A stretch of DNA of 64,000 nucleotides from Tilletiopsis washingtonensis (Eukaryota; Basidiomycota; Exobasidiomycetes; Entylomatales). This document shows, piece by piece, positions 54,690 through 64,000 of the stretch. The stretch covers positions 98,955-162,954 of the forward strand of contig NW_020312001.1 of NCBI RefSeq assembly GCF_003144115.1, given 5' to 3'. The notes beneath the pieces were generated by a model. It was not told the DNA's origin and made no database searches. It saw nothing but the letters and a program-made list of their open reading frames with translations. Made by a program: the position numbers and the translations under genes. Within the stretch, counting starts at the first letter, position 1. Each line of letters begins with the position of its first letter.

Positions 54690-57600
54690 ATGCCGCCCAA
54701 GCAGAAAAAGGCGCCCGAGCTCATCAAGGGCCAGTCGTCGCTCGCCGGCTTCTTCTCCAACGGCCGTCTGGCTGCCGTCGAGCAGCCCGCCGCCGCTCGC
54801 GCTTCCACCTCGGCGTCGCCGGGAAAGTCGAGCAAGTCGACGGCCTCGCCCAAGAAGCCCAAGGCGCCGGCCGGCCCGGCACCGCCCGTCGAGCAGCTCA
54901 CTGAGAAGGTGCGCGCCGTCGCGCCCTGCTCGCTCGCTGGTGTGCGCCCCCAGCTGACCCACGTGCGGCAGATCACCGTCGCCGGCTACAGACCCAGCGC
55001 CAGCGCCTCACCCTCGCCAAACAAGAAGACTGCTGCTGCTGCCACTGCTGCTGCGTCGTCGTCGTCTGCCGCTGCCAAGAAGTCCGCCCGCCCGCCGATC
55101 GACGAGTCGGCCTCGGACGAAGAGATGGCGCCTCCTGCTGCTGCCAAGGCGGCCAAGCCGAGCAAGTACTTTGCCGAGGCAGAGTCGGCCTCGGGCAAGT
55201 CTAGCGGAAAGAATGTGAGTCAGGACGGAGCAGCGCGGCCGAGCTGGCGGCTCATGTCGAGCGACAGGCGGCCGACGCCATCGACTTGGACGACTCGGAG
55301 GACGACATTCCCGTGGCACATGCCAAGCGTGCGGCGCCCAAGTCGAGCAGCAGCACGCCCAAGGCTGTACCGAAGCGCAAGGTACGTGGTGATGCTGAGC
55401 GCAGCGGAGCCGCTCTCTGATGCCCTCCTCTCGTCCACAGGCGGCGAGCGACTCGGAATCGTCCGACTTTGAGCCTGCCAAGCCGGTGAGCAAGGCACGC
55501 AAGTCGAGCGCATCCTCGACGCCGACTCAGGCGCGCGGCGGCAAGAGTGCGGCTGCGACGGCGTCCAAGTCCAAGGCCCAGCCGATTGAGCTCAGCGACG
55601 ATGATGACGACGACGCGGGCCCATCCAAGCCCAAGTCCAAGCCCAGCGCCAGCAAGAAGGCAAAGATGGAGAAGGACGAAAACGGCGAGGAGAAGAAGGA
55701 GCCGCCGGCGTGAGTAGCCTGCCAGGACCTAGAGGCAACTCTGCTGACTAGCGTCCTCCGCCAGCTGGATCGCCGCTGCAAAGCGTCGCGCAGAGGGCCC
55801 GCAGGCGCCCGGCTCGAAGGAGATTCCGGTGGGCAAGCCGAACTGCCTGGCGGGCCTGGCCTTTGTCTTCACTGGCGAGCTCAGCAGTCTGAGCCGCGAG
55901 GACGCCACCACTCTGGCCAAGCGCTATGGCGCGTGAGTTGCAGCTGGACACAGCGCTGTCGCAAAGGCGCATCGCTGAGTACCCCTTCACACACGCAGCA
56001 AAGTGACGGGTGCGCCGTCGAGCAAGACGTCGTACGTGGTGCTGGGCGCCGAGCCGGGCCCGAGCAAGATCAGGGCGATCGAGAAGAACAACCTCAAGTC
56101 GCTGGACGAGGACGGCTTCCTGGCGCTGATCGCAGCGCGCGGCGAGAGCAAACCGGACCCGGATGTGCTCAAGAAGCAGGCGGCCGAGGTGGCCAAGTAC
56201 AAGAAGGCTGCGGCCGAGATGCTGCCCAAGGAGACGAAGAATGCGCCCGCTGTGTGAGTCGCTTGTGCTGTCGCTCCCTCCTCTCACACGACTGACGTCC
56301 TCGCCTTAGCGACTACTCCAGCGCGCTGTGGACGGCCAAGTATGCGCCGCGCGCCCTCAAAGATCTTGTGGGCAACGGCACGGCAATCGCCAAGATGCAG
56401 GACTGGCTCGAGAACTGGTAAGCATCGACGGTCGGCACAGCGCACCTGCAGCGCTGACAAGCCCTGCGCAGGGACCGCTCGCTGGCGTGCGGCTTCAAGA
56501 AGCCCGGCAAGTATGCCGTTGGCACGCATCGCGCCTTGCTCGTCTCGGGCCCGCCGGGCATCGGCAAGACGTCTGCGGCGCATCTCGTTGCCAAGCTGGC
56601 GGGCTTCAATCCCATCGAGCTCAACGCCAGCGACACGCGCAGCAAGAAGCTCATCGAGTCGAGCCTCAAGGAGACGATCAACAACACCAGCCTCGATGGC
56701 TGGTACCACGGCGGAGTGCGTGTGGCTGCCGCTGCGCGCCCAGACGAGCGTGCTGACATGCGCCATCCTTCGCAGAAGTCTGGCATGGACTCGGACTCGA
56801 TTCGCATCACCGACCGCACCTGCCTCATCATGGACGAGGTCGACGGCATGTCGGGCGGCGACCGCGGCGGCGTGGGCGCCATCAACGTGCTCATCCGCAA
56901 GACGAAGGTGAGAGGGGTGTGCTGCCAGTGCGCGTGTGGGAGAGCCTGCTGCTCATGCCCGCACTCCGCGCAGGTGCCCATCATCTGCATCTGCAACGAT
57001 GCCAAGAGCCCAAAGATGAAGCCGCTCGAGTCGACGTGTGCGCAGCTCAAGTTTACTCGGTGAGCAGGTCGTCTGTGCGCTTCTCGACGCAGGAGCATTG
57101 CTGACCGGACACAGGCCCGACGCGCGCACCATCCGTGCACGCATGATGTCGATTGCCTTCCGGTAAGTGCCGCTGCGCCGGCCAGGGGCGGGCATCTGCT
57201 CACTCTCTCTCCCCGGCAGCGAGAAGATGAAGATCTCGACCGAGGCGATGGACCAGCTCGTCGAGGCGGCGCAGGCCGATATCCGTCTCGTCATCAACAT
57301 GCTTTCGACGTGGAACCTGTCGAAGAAGACGATGGACTTTGACGAGGGCAAGGAGATGTGCGTGCGATGCGTGCATGCCTGCATGCAAGCGGGGTGACTG
57401 ACCGGCCTTCTGGCAACTGCAGGGGCGCGGCGAACATGAAGCCGGGCATGCACACGCCCTTCAGTCTCTACAGCGCGCTCAGTGCGCCCGGCATGTTCTC
57501 GGCGACGAACAGCAAGACGCTCAACGAAAAGTCCGAGTACTACTTCAACGACCACTCGATCATGCCGCTCATGGTGCAGGTGAGCCGGCCGTCGGCGCGC

Positions 57601-58740
57601 CCGCCTGTGGTGCCTGCCTGTTTCCTTGCTGACGTGGTCTGTGCGGCAGACCAACTACATCCACCAGCGTCCCGTCATTGCGGGCCGCTACAGCGGCCGC
57701 GAGGCAGAGTGGAAGACCATGGACCTCCTCACCAAGGCGGCCGTCTCGATCTCGGACGGCGACATGATCGACTCGATGATTCACGGGTGCGTCGCGCGTG
57801 TCGCTCGCTGCCCACTCGAGGCTTGCCCTGGCTGATCACACCTTGTTGTGCAGACCGCAGCAGCAGTGGTCGCTAATGCCGCTGCACGCCATCGCCTCGT
57901 GCGTGCGGCCCATGTCGCATGTGTTTGGGCAGAGCAACGCGGGCAACGGCTACGGCCCCGGCTTCCCCACGTAAGTCTGCGGACGTGGGCGTGTCGTCCG
58001 CTCGCTAGGATGGCTCACGCGCCTTTGCACAGCTGGCTCGGCATGAACTCGAAGCAGCAGCGCCTGTCGCGCGCCGCCGTCGAGCTGCAGGCTCGCATGC
58101 GTCTCGCGGCGTCGGGCTCGCGCTTCGAGGTGCGCGAGCAGTACCTGCCGTACTTTGTCTCGCGCCTCACGGCGCCGCTCGTCGAGAATGGCCAGGTACG
58201 TCGGTCGGGCGCTGGTCTCTCTGGTCGCTCTCTCCCGTGTTGCTGACGTTGTGCTCCCGTCGCGGCGCAGAGCGGCATTCCCGACGTCATCTCCTTCATG
58301 GACGACTACTACCTCGGCCTCGAGGACCGCGACAACATCCTCGAGCTCGGCGTCGGCGGCAATTCCATGGACGTGGTGCTGAAGAAGATTCCCTCTGCGG
58401 TGAAGGTGAGTGCTTTGCTTGCTCTGACGCACACTTCCCTTGTGTGTCCTTGCTGTGCTCACACGCGCCCGCGCAGTCGAGCTTCACGCGGCAGTACAAC
58501 GCCTCGGATCACCCGATTGCCTTCTACAAGGGCGACGCCTCGGCCGGCAAGATCAAGAAGCTCAAGGGCGAGCCGGCGCCCGACGTGCTGGAGCTGGAGG
58601 GCGCAGAGGAGGAGGTGGGCGACGCCAGCGATGCAGAGAGCGTCTCGGACGGCGACCTCGACCTCAAGAAGGACAAGATGGTTAAGGCCAAGAAGAAGCC
58701 GGCCGCCAAGGGCAAGGGCAAGGCCAAGGCCAAAGCGTAG
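54690..58740 (+). CDS. RFC1: Replication factor C large subunit Rfc1
   Basis: Largest subunit of the RFC clamp loader, which opens PCNA and loads it at primer ends. The start at 54690 gives MPPKQKKAPELIKGQSSLAG, with the PCNA-binding motif QSSLAGFF at residues 15-22. A Lys/Ser-rich disordered region follows. The BRCT domain has NCLAGLAFVFTGELSSLSRE and VTGAPSSKTSYVVLG. Next is the AAA+ module: LWTAKYAPRALKDLVGNG, Walker A SGPPGIGKTSAAH, Walker B TCLIMDEVDGMSGGD, sensor 1 IICICND and the sensor-2 region DIRLVINMLSTW. The collar region includes HTPFSLYSALSAPGMFSATN and YFNDHSIMPLMVQTNYIHQR, and the C-terminal DDYYLGLEDRDNILELGVGG leads to a basic Lys-rich tail. There are about fifteen exons with short introns. 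The stop is at 58738-58740. No domain is missing. Confidence 0.95.
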
Positions 58741-59109
58741 AGCCTGCGTGTGCGCCATCTGGCGCAGACTCATCCCATTCACGACCGATGCCTCTCGAGC
58801 TCTGACACATTCCACGCGAGACCTACTACACCCGTCACACACGCCACACGCGCACTCTCTGAGCCACATTCACGATGCGCCACGAGCGCAATTGAACGCG
58901 CTTGCATTACCCACGACGGGAGCGGCGAGTGAAGAGAGACTAGGTGACGCGGTGTGTGTGTGTGAGTGAGAGAGGTACAAGTACAAGCTATGGATGCAGT
59001 CGGTGATGTGTCGCGAGGGGGGTGGTCAGGCCGATGAAGAGACGCTCGTGGTAAGGCGAGAGAGAGAGAGAGAGAGGGGCAGTGAGGCGAGCGGGCGGAG
59101 GGCACGCCT
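58741..59109. other. Convergent intergenic region with GA microsatellite
   Basis: A 369-nt gap between the RFC1 and NSE4 3' ends. It contains a GT-rich stretch around 58952-58963 and a (GA)n run at about 59060-59077. No coding signal is seen. Confidence 0.5.
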
Positions 59110-60706
59110 CTAGCCATACCACGCGCCACTGCGAGGCGCCGCGGCGGCCTGGCGCGAGGGAATGATGGGCTTGCGGATGTTGTAGAGCTCGATGAGCTCC
59201 TGTTTGCGCGGTGGTGGGGAGTGGTAGGCAGTGCGTGAGATGCGGGACTCGAGGCTCAAGAGAGAGAGAGAGAGAGAAAGACAGAAGCTGGTGGAAAAGG
59301 CACACTCTGACTCACCTTCCAAACCGTCTGGTCCAGCTCCAAGACGAGCTGCCGACGCGTCACGCCCTGTGCATAATCATCGTCGTTTGGCGCCTCCACG
59401 CTCGCTGTGTGCCGGATCCTCTCGTGTCAGTTCTGCACGCGCAGCAAAGGCTCTACGTCCCCCCCCCCCCTTTCCCCTTCTTGCGCGCGCGTCGTGTAAC
59501 TCACTCAGCATCGGCTCGCCCTCGTCGTTGTCCTCGAGCGACACGATGCCGTCGCGCACGAGAAAGCTGACGTAGAAGAGATTCTCGACGGTGTTGCTGA
59601 AGCTCGTCGGATCAATGACGAAGCGAAAGAGATTGAGGCCCTCGGGCCCGCCCTCGACTTCGAGCAGCGTGGCGACGTCGCGCACCAGACGCGTCGTTTC
59701 GTTTTCCGAACGCTGGATGTCCTCTTCTTGCAGCTGTGTCGAGGAGCGTCAGGGAACGGAAGGGGGCAATGGGCAAGGGGAGAAGATGCTCACTTGCTGA
59801 GGCGCAATGGCGGGACCTTCCTTCTCGATACGAGCTCGCTTCGTCGTCTTGCGCTTGTTGGCCTGTACGTCGAGCGGCCCAAGTCTGCTCTCGAGAGGTT
59901 GCGTCAGCGGGGCGGGCGGAGCAAGGCAGGCAGAACGGGCATGCCTGTGTTTGAAATCGTTGCGTGGCTAGCGAAGCATACTGACAGGCAGTCCATCACC
60001 GGCGCTCTCTTTGTGCATCTGCCCGCCGCGCGTCCCAGCCGATCCCACTGCCACGCCTCGACATCCTCCTCCTCCACCTCGTCCGCCTCATGGCCCGCGC
60101 CGCCCGGCTGCACGAGCTTGCCGCCGATGAAGCCGGCGATGCGCGCGAGGTACTCGTCGATGTCAAAGGCGCCCGACGCCACCTTCATGTTCTTGGCCAG
60201 CTGCGCGGCCGTCTCGGAGGTGTTGAGAAGCAGCCGGGCATCCAGCACGGCTTCGCCGGGCGCCTTGACTGTGGACGCAGGAAGAGGCCCTCAGCAAATG
60301 GCGCCAACGATGAGCGTTGGAGAGAGAGCAACACTCACCACTCTCGTACAGCCGGTCACTGCGCACAATCATGTCCTGCAGATCGCCCACCTTGTGCTCG
60401 CCCATGTTGGCGCGTGCATCTGTCGGCGCGCCAGGCGTCAGCCTTCTCTCTCTCTCTCGCCGCAGTAGCAGTCACGGTGCGCAGCAGCGGCCATGTCTCT
60501 CTCCTGCACTGACCTTCACTGTTGCCAATCAGTCTGCGGTACTCCTTGCGCACCTCGCGCTTCTCGCTCTGCGCCTGGTTGGGCTCGTAGCGAAAGGCGG
60601 GCGCGGGCGCAGCGGCGGCGGCGGCCACGACGGCGGGGATGGCGGAGGAGGAGGCGGCGGCCGCCTCGGGCGAGTCGGCGGCGCGACGACGCGAGGAGGG
60701 CGGCAT
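59110..60706 (-). CDS. NSE4: Smc5-Smc6 complex kleisin subunit Nse4
   Basis: Non-SMC kleisin that bridges the Smc5 and Smc6 heads in the DNA-repair and replication-fork complex. The start at 60706 gives [20 protein letters not shown]. The N-terminal kleisin part has [35 protein letters not shown] and [20 protein letters not shown], with [16 protein letters not shown] next. The middle includes [17 protein letters not shown] and a short LGPLDVQ block. The C-terminal winged-helix has [40 protein letters not shown] and [20 protein letters not shown], which is the Nse4 C-terminal signature. Final exons give [17 protein letters not shown] and [17 protein letters not shown], ending SGAWYG at 59110. 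About seven introns are present. One carries a 12-nt homopolymer. Confidence 0.9.
59459..59470. repeat. C12 homopolymer in an NSE4 intron
   Basis: A pure C12 on the + strand (G12 on the coding strand) inside the intron after the GEPML exon. It is followed on the + strand by TTTCCCC. Unlike the tracts at 34104, 38303 and 62640, the coding-strand base here is G, and it lies nearer the donor than the acceptor. Confidence 0.85.
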
Positions 60707-60907
60707 GCTGGGCGAGGAGGTGTGTGGAGAAGGGGAGGGAGAGTCGGCGGTGCTTGTGGTGTCGAAGCAAGGCGCGAAGCACTTAACGCGTCGCTGTCGA
60801 GCAACACCACGCGCGCGCCAGCCAGGCGCGACGCTTGCTGCCGATCCACCACCACGCCCCGCCGAGCCGCGCCGCACCGCGCTGCCCGCACACGCCGCAC
60901 CGCAAGC
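60707..60907. promoter_or_regulatory. Shared divergent promoter region (NSE4 / small membrane protein)
   Basis: Only 201 nt separate the two divergent starts. The region must serve both genes. An ACGCGT-like hexamer occurs near 60786-60791 (AACGCGTCG). In budding yeast ACGCGT is the MBF site of S-phase genes, but its use here is speculative. Confidence 0.4.
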
Positions 60908-61214
60908 ATGGCGCTGCCCAACCTGCGGCGCATCTTCAGGTGAGCGCGCGAGCGCCAGAGGCAGCACACTGCATGCAACGAGGGCGCAGCACGCCGGCCC
61001 CCTCTCTCTCTCCGCATCCGCCGCCTCGCGCACCCAGCCGCATGCTCACCCCAATCCACCCAGTTCCGCACGCTCCGCCGCGCAAGAACGCGCCGTGTCA
61101 CGGCAGGCCTTCTTCCGCTTCGTCGCCTTTGCCACGTCGTGCATCTGCATTGCCCTCCTCTCCAGCCCGCGCCGCCGCGCCGCGTTGCTGGGCGCGGGCT
61201 CGGGCGGCAGCTAG
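60908..61214 (+). CDS. Small single-pass membrane protein, function unknown
   Basis: Two-exon gene for a 60-residue protein. Exon 1 is 60908-60939 (MALPNLRRIF), the intron is 124 nt, and exon 2 is 61064-61214. The product continues SSARSAAQERAVSRQAFFRF and then one hydrophobic helix VAFATSCICIALLSS with a PRRRAALLGAGSGGS end. The positive start, single helix and small size fit a mitochondrial membrane component (for example a small translocase or respiratory accessory subunit), but I do not recognise the family. Support comes from in-frame GT-AG splicing and sensible composition. Confidence 0.5.
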
Positions 61215-61775
61215 GGAGGTTCGCATGGGCGTGCGCGGGTGCGGAGCAGCTGTGGGGGGAGCAAGATAAGGAGGGAAGCCATGGAGAGGCGAGAGATGCT
61301 TCTCTCTCCTGCGGCGAAAAGGAGGAGCCAATGTGAGATATACGCCTTGATCCGAGGCAATGGCGACCCAGCGCGAGCAGGGCAATCTCGACAGGTCGAC
61401 GGCCAGCGACAGCCGTGCCACAGCTGGCGTTGCAGAAGCCGTGCGCGAGCACAGCGGCCGCAGCGCCCGCACGTCGTCGAGCGCACGGGGCGCGCGCGCA
61501 AGTGCGGCACGCAACGACAACAACAGGGCATGAGGCTCGTGCACTTCGCAGGCGTTGCCAGCCAGGGCGCCAACTCCATCCGATCGTGCCAGCACGCGAA
61601 GCTGGCCTTCTCGAGCTGTTTTCACACGCGCGGGGCAGAATAGGGGGCATCAATGGGAGTGGCTTATGGTACTGTGGGGAGACAGAGCGAGGAAGGGGAA
61701 GGGAAAACGGGGGGGCAAGAATGGGCTGGAGATGGGAATGGAGTCCCCCCCACGGCAAAGGAGGCAGATGTTGCG
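61215..61775. other. Convergent intergenic region
   Basis: A 561-nt gap between converging 3' ends. It holds no recognisable gene. The right side is purine-rich with short G and C runs (for example C7 at about 61745). Confidence 0.45.
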
Positions 61776-63563
61776 CTAGGCAAAGTACAGGTCGACGAAC
61801 ATGGTCGCTATGCCGAGGATGATCCTGCGGGAGTAGTGCGCAAGGTACAAAGCGGGCAGTTCGTCGTCAGCGTCAGCCAAATTCTGCCTCTTTCATGCTC
61901 TCTCTCTCTCTCCTTGGCTGTGTGTTCCATACGCACTCGAGTAGAATGAGGCCAATGACGACAATCTCGAGCCACTCGCTGTGCGAGCTCGTGACTTGGT
62001 CCTTGAGCAGCTGCAGCATGTCCTGCAGCACCTCGACGCGCGCATTGAGCAGGTCGATGCGCTGCGGAATCTCGAGGTAGCTGCGCGCGGCAGAGTAGAG
62101 CGGCTCTGTGTTGTTTGTGGCAACGACGCGCGCGGTGGAGAGGGTTCAGTAGGGGAGGGCGAGGGGAGGAAAGAGAGGAGAGAGAGAGGGAGAGGCAACG
62201 CACCGAGATCAGGTTGCGCCCAGAAGATCTCGGGCGAATCGACGATGGAGCCGACGAGGTGGATGTTCATGCGCAGAATGAAGAGCTGTGGGCGATGGGG
62301 TGGGGGGAGCGGGGGCGAAGCGGGTAGGCGGAAAGAAATGGGCGGAGGAGTGTTGGAGAGGGGGAGGGGGGGAAGGGTGGCGAGAGGTCAGCGCTTGCGT
62401 TTCCTAGCGTCCTCGGGCGGATGGCGGGCGAGTGAAAGAGCTCGAGAGAGAGAGCGCCCATACGCACATGGCCGATCTGCTTCATGATCTCCGCCGGCGG
62501 CATGCCAATCTTGCCGCTCTCTGCAATGCTTTGCGGAATGTCCTGTTTGCATCGCCGCCCACAAGGCGTCAGCTTTGTACTCGCAAAGACAAGCGTGCCC
62601 CAACGGCGTAGCGGCCCCACGGTGGAGAGGAGGGGGAGAGGGGGGGGGGGGGGCAAAACGCACCTTTGTCGCGTCGATGGTATTGTCAATGACGCCCTCG
62701 AAGAAGCTGATCTTTGTGCTTTGTGCGAGGGCGTGCGAGAGGGAGAGCTTGGTCATGTAGCTGGATCCTCTTCGCAGCGTAATGACATCGTTGTAGATGC
62801 TGTTTCGTGTGTGCCGCCCTTGCTCGGTCAGCAACAATGTGCGCGCGGGGCCAGCAAGAAAGGAGAAGGAGGGGGAGAGCCAGAGAGGAGGGGGGAAGGG
62901 GAGGAAGGGGGAAGGGGCAACGAAACAACAAACGCACCGAGAATAGTCGGCGAGATACCAGTTGAGATCTTCAGACTCGATGTCTTCGGGCGCCAGACGC
63001 TCCACTTCAAAGCGCCGCAGTTCGCGCAAGAGGCGCTTCTCCTGCGCCAGCGTCATGCCCCAGATGACGACGGCTGCAAAGACGAGGATGCCGCGCGCCG
63101 GGGGGGCAGGAATGGATCAGGCAAACTGAAGGAAAGGGAGCAGCCCACTCTTTCTTGAGTAGCGCCGTGACAGCAAAACAAACTCACTGCCGTACTCCAT
63201 GAAAAACACCTCTGGCGTGGCGCCCGCCACGCTGAAGCGATTGCGCCGGCGTTCCCGCCTCTCGCCGCGCTCGCGCTCTTGTTGCAGTCTTGCCGCCGCC
63301 GCCGCCGCCGTCGCCGTCTGCGCCTGCGCGTCTTTCCTTGCCTTCGCGTCGTGCTGCGCATCTTCTGCCTCTGCGCGACCGCCGCGAGCCTCGGCCTCGG
63401 ACTCGGACTCGACGAGCGTCGTACTGCTGCCGCCGTTGGTCTCGCCACCACTGCCGCTGACGGCGGCGGCGGCGGTGGCGGCGTGATTTGCCGCGCCTTC
63501 TTCCTCTTCCTCGCCCTCATTCGCCAGCTCTGGAATGCCCAACAGATCTCCCGTCCTTGCATA

Positions 63564-63627
<64 letters not shown>

Positions 63628-63843
63628 CCTCCCTGCGCTGCTCCTGCCGCGTTGTTCGTCGCGTTGTTCCTCGGCGGCGGCGGGCCGCTGCCCACACTTC
63701 TCGCGGGCGCCACGCCATGTGCCTCGTCCCACTCGTCGTACGTGTACGTCGTGTACACACACTCGTCGAACGTCATGGGGTTGGTGCGGTGCGAGTCGCG
63801 CCTGGCCGCCAGCCAGCGCGTCAGGTCGCGCATGCGGTAGGAG
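61776..63843 (-). CDS. DUF155 family protein (Rmd1/Rmd8/Sif3, RMND1-like), 5' end unresolved
   Basis: Member of the DUF155 family, membrane-anchored by a C-terminal helix. Relatives include mitochondrial RMND1 and yeast Rmd1/Rmd8 and Sif3. The first supported exon starts near 63843 (SYRMRDLTRWLAARRD, FDECVYTTYTYDEWDEA), and upstream exons lie beyond or near the window edge. A low-complexity linker with about 21 consecutive Gln follows, then an acidic/Ala region. The DUF155 core is TPEVFFMEYGVVVIWGMTLA, VERLAPEDIESEDLNWYLAD, ISFFEGVIDNTIDATKDIPQ, FILRMNIHLVGSIVDSPEIF and FWAQPDLEPLYSAARSYLEI. A helix SEWLEIVVIGLILLEI spliced to ILGIATMFVDLYFA ends at the stop 61776. The long N terminus suggests the cytosolic Rmd8/Sif3 branch rather than RMND1. 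An in-frame ATG exists at 63980, but reading through from it would ignore a likely acceptor at 63844. Confidence 0.85.
62640..62654. repeat. G15 homopolymer in a DUF155 gene intron
   Basis: A pure run of 15 G on the + strand (C15 on the coding strand), a few bases downstream of the GTGCGT donor after the DNTIDATK exon. It continues into CTCTCCCCC on the coding strand, making the intron strongly pyrimidine-biased. Confidence 0.9.
63567..63626. repeat. (CTG)20 microsatellite coding for polyglutamine
   Basis: Twenty perfect CTG triplets on the + strand, read as (CAG)20 plus one CAA on the minus strand. They encode a polyglutamine run in the linker of the DUF155 protein. Perfect triplets without interruptions suggest recent or unstable expansion. 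Confidence 0.95.
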
Positions 63844-64000
63844 CTGGGCCGCCAGTAATCAAAGAGGCAGGGCGTCAGCCTCGCTCCCGTTTGGCGGGGG
63901 CGCGAGCGGGGGCATGGAAAGCTTTGGGCTACGTCTCGTGCAAGAGGCCTCCCGAGCGCATGGAATGGCCGCATGCCCAACTCTTCTCTCCTTCCCCCCC

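Noticed and set aside
63844-63980. Extending the DUF155 protein to the in-frame ATG at 63980
   Set aside because: The extra sequence has no family similarity, and a GGCTGACG branch-like site followed by CGGCCCAG at 63844 marks a likely acceptor, so an upstream exon outside the window is more probable.
1-64000. A biosynthetic or defence gene cluster
   Set aside because: The genes are mostly conserved housekeeping functions on mixed strands with unrelated roles. There is no backbone synthase, no regulator-transporter-enzyme set and no sign of transfer. Co-location of several DNA-maintenance genes is most simply chance.

Overview
This window is nuclear chromosome sequence from a compact, GC-rich fungal genome. 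About two dozen protein genes lie on both strands, and most are split by short introns of about 50-70 nt. The introns start GTGAGT, GTGCGT or GTACGT, usually carry a CTGAC-like branch site, and end in CAG. Fungus-specific families set the group: Hfi1/Ada1, an Mtf2-like protein, a Ktr-type mannosyltransferase, Ssh4/Ear1, an Rds1/ferritin-like secreted protein and a fungal biotin ligase. Gene content, base composition and intron style suggest a basidiomycete yeast or smut relative (Ustilaginomycotina seems likeliest). That placement is inference and no rRNA or other marker is present. I saw no tRNA, rRNA, CRISPR array, transposon or viral element.

Layout. 1-2654 (-): mitochondrial MutS homolog MSH1, running off the left edge. 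2920-4514 (-): GH43 glycosidase. 5193-6172 (+): NAD(P)-binding SDR/NmrA-like protein. 6921-9511 (+): biotin-protein ligase. 9913-12287 (-): SAGA subunit Hfi1/Ada1. 13482-16656 (+): coiled-coil protein with a microcephalin-like BRCT domain. 17017-18238 (-): F-box protein. 18844-25656 (+): very large multi-exon protein whose architecture resembles meiotic axis proteins of the Red1/SYCP2 type. 25808-27577 (-): Mtf2-like mitochondrial protein. 27781-28600 (+): RNase P/MRP subunit Pop5. 29566-30397 (-): complex I B2-like subunit with an unusually long, minisatellite-bearing intron. 30731-33041 (+): histone H3K79 methyltransferase Dot1. 33546-35923 (-): Ktr/Mnt mannosyltransferase. 36303-38822 (-): MFS transporter. 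39370-42556 (-): BTB/POZ protein. 43021-44666 (+): amidase. 44725-45986 (-): mitochondrial enoyl-CoA hydratase. 46283-47106 (+): dUTPase. 48087-50546 (+): Ssh4/Ear1-like SPRY protein. 52815-53952 (+): secreted ferritin-like protein. 54690-58740 (+): clamp loader subunit Rfc1. 59110-60706 (-): Smc5/6 subunit Nse4. 60908-61214 (+): small membrane protein. 61776-63843 (-): DUF155 (Rmd1/Rmd8/Sif3) protein, 5' end not resolved.

Functional themes. Many genes serve chromosome replication, repair or chromatin (MSH1, Hfi1, the BRCT protein, the axis-like protein, Dot1, dUTPase, Rfc1, Nse4). A second group is mitochondrial (MSH1, Mtf2-like, complex I subunit, enoyl-CoA hydratase, perhaps the small membrane protein). 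Others concern surface, traffic and transport (Ktr, MFS, Ssh4, ferritin-like). Neighbours are not operons, and I see no metabolic gene cluster. Several pairs are divergent over short shared promoters (27577/27781, 30397/30731, 42556/43021, 45986/46283, 60706/60908).

The most notable items are the candidate meiotic axis protein, the minisatellite-filled intron of the complex I gene, the pure G/C homopolymers confined to introns and one intergenic gap, and a canonical PCNA-binding motif at the Rfc1 N terminus.
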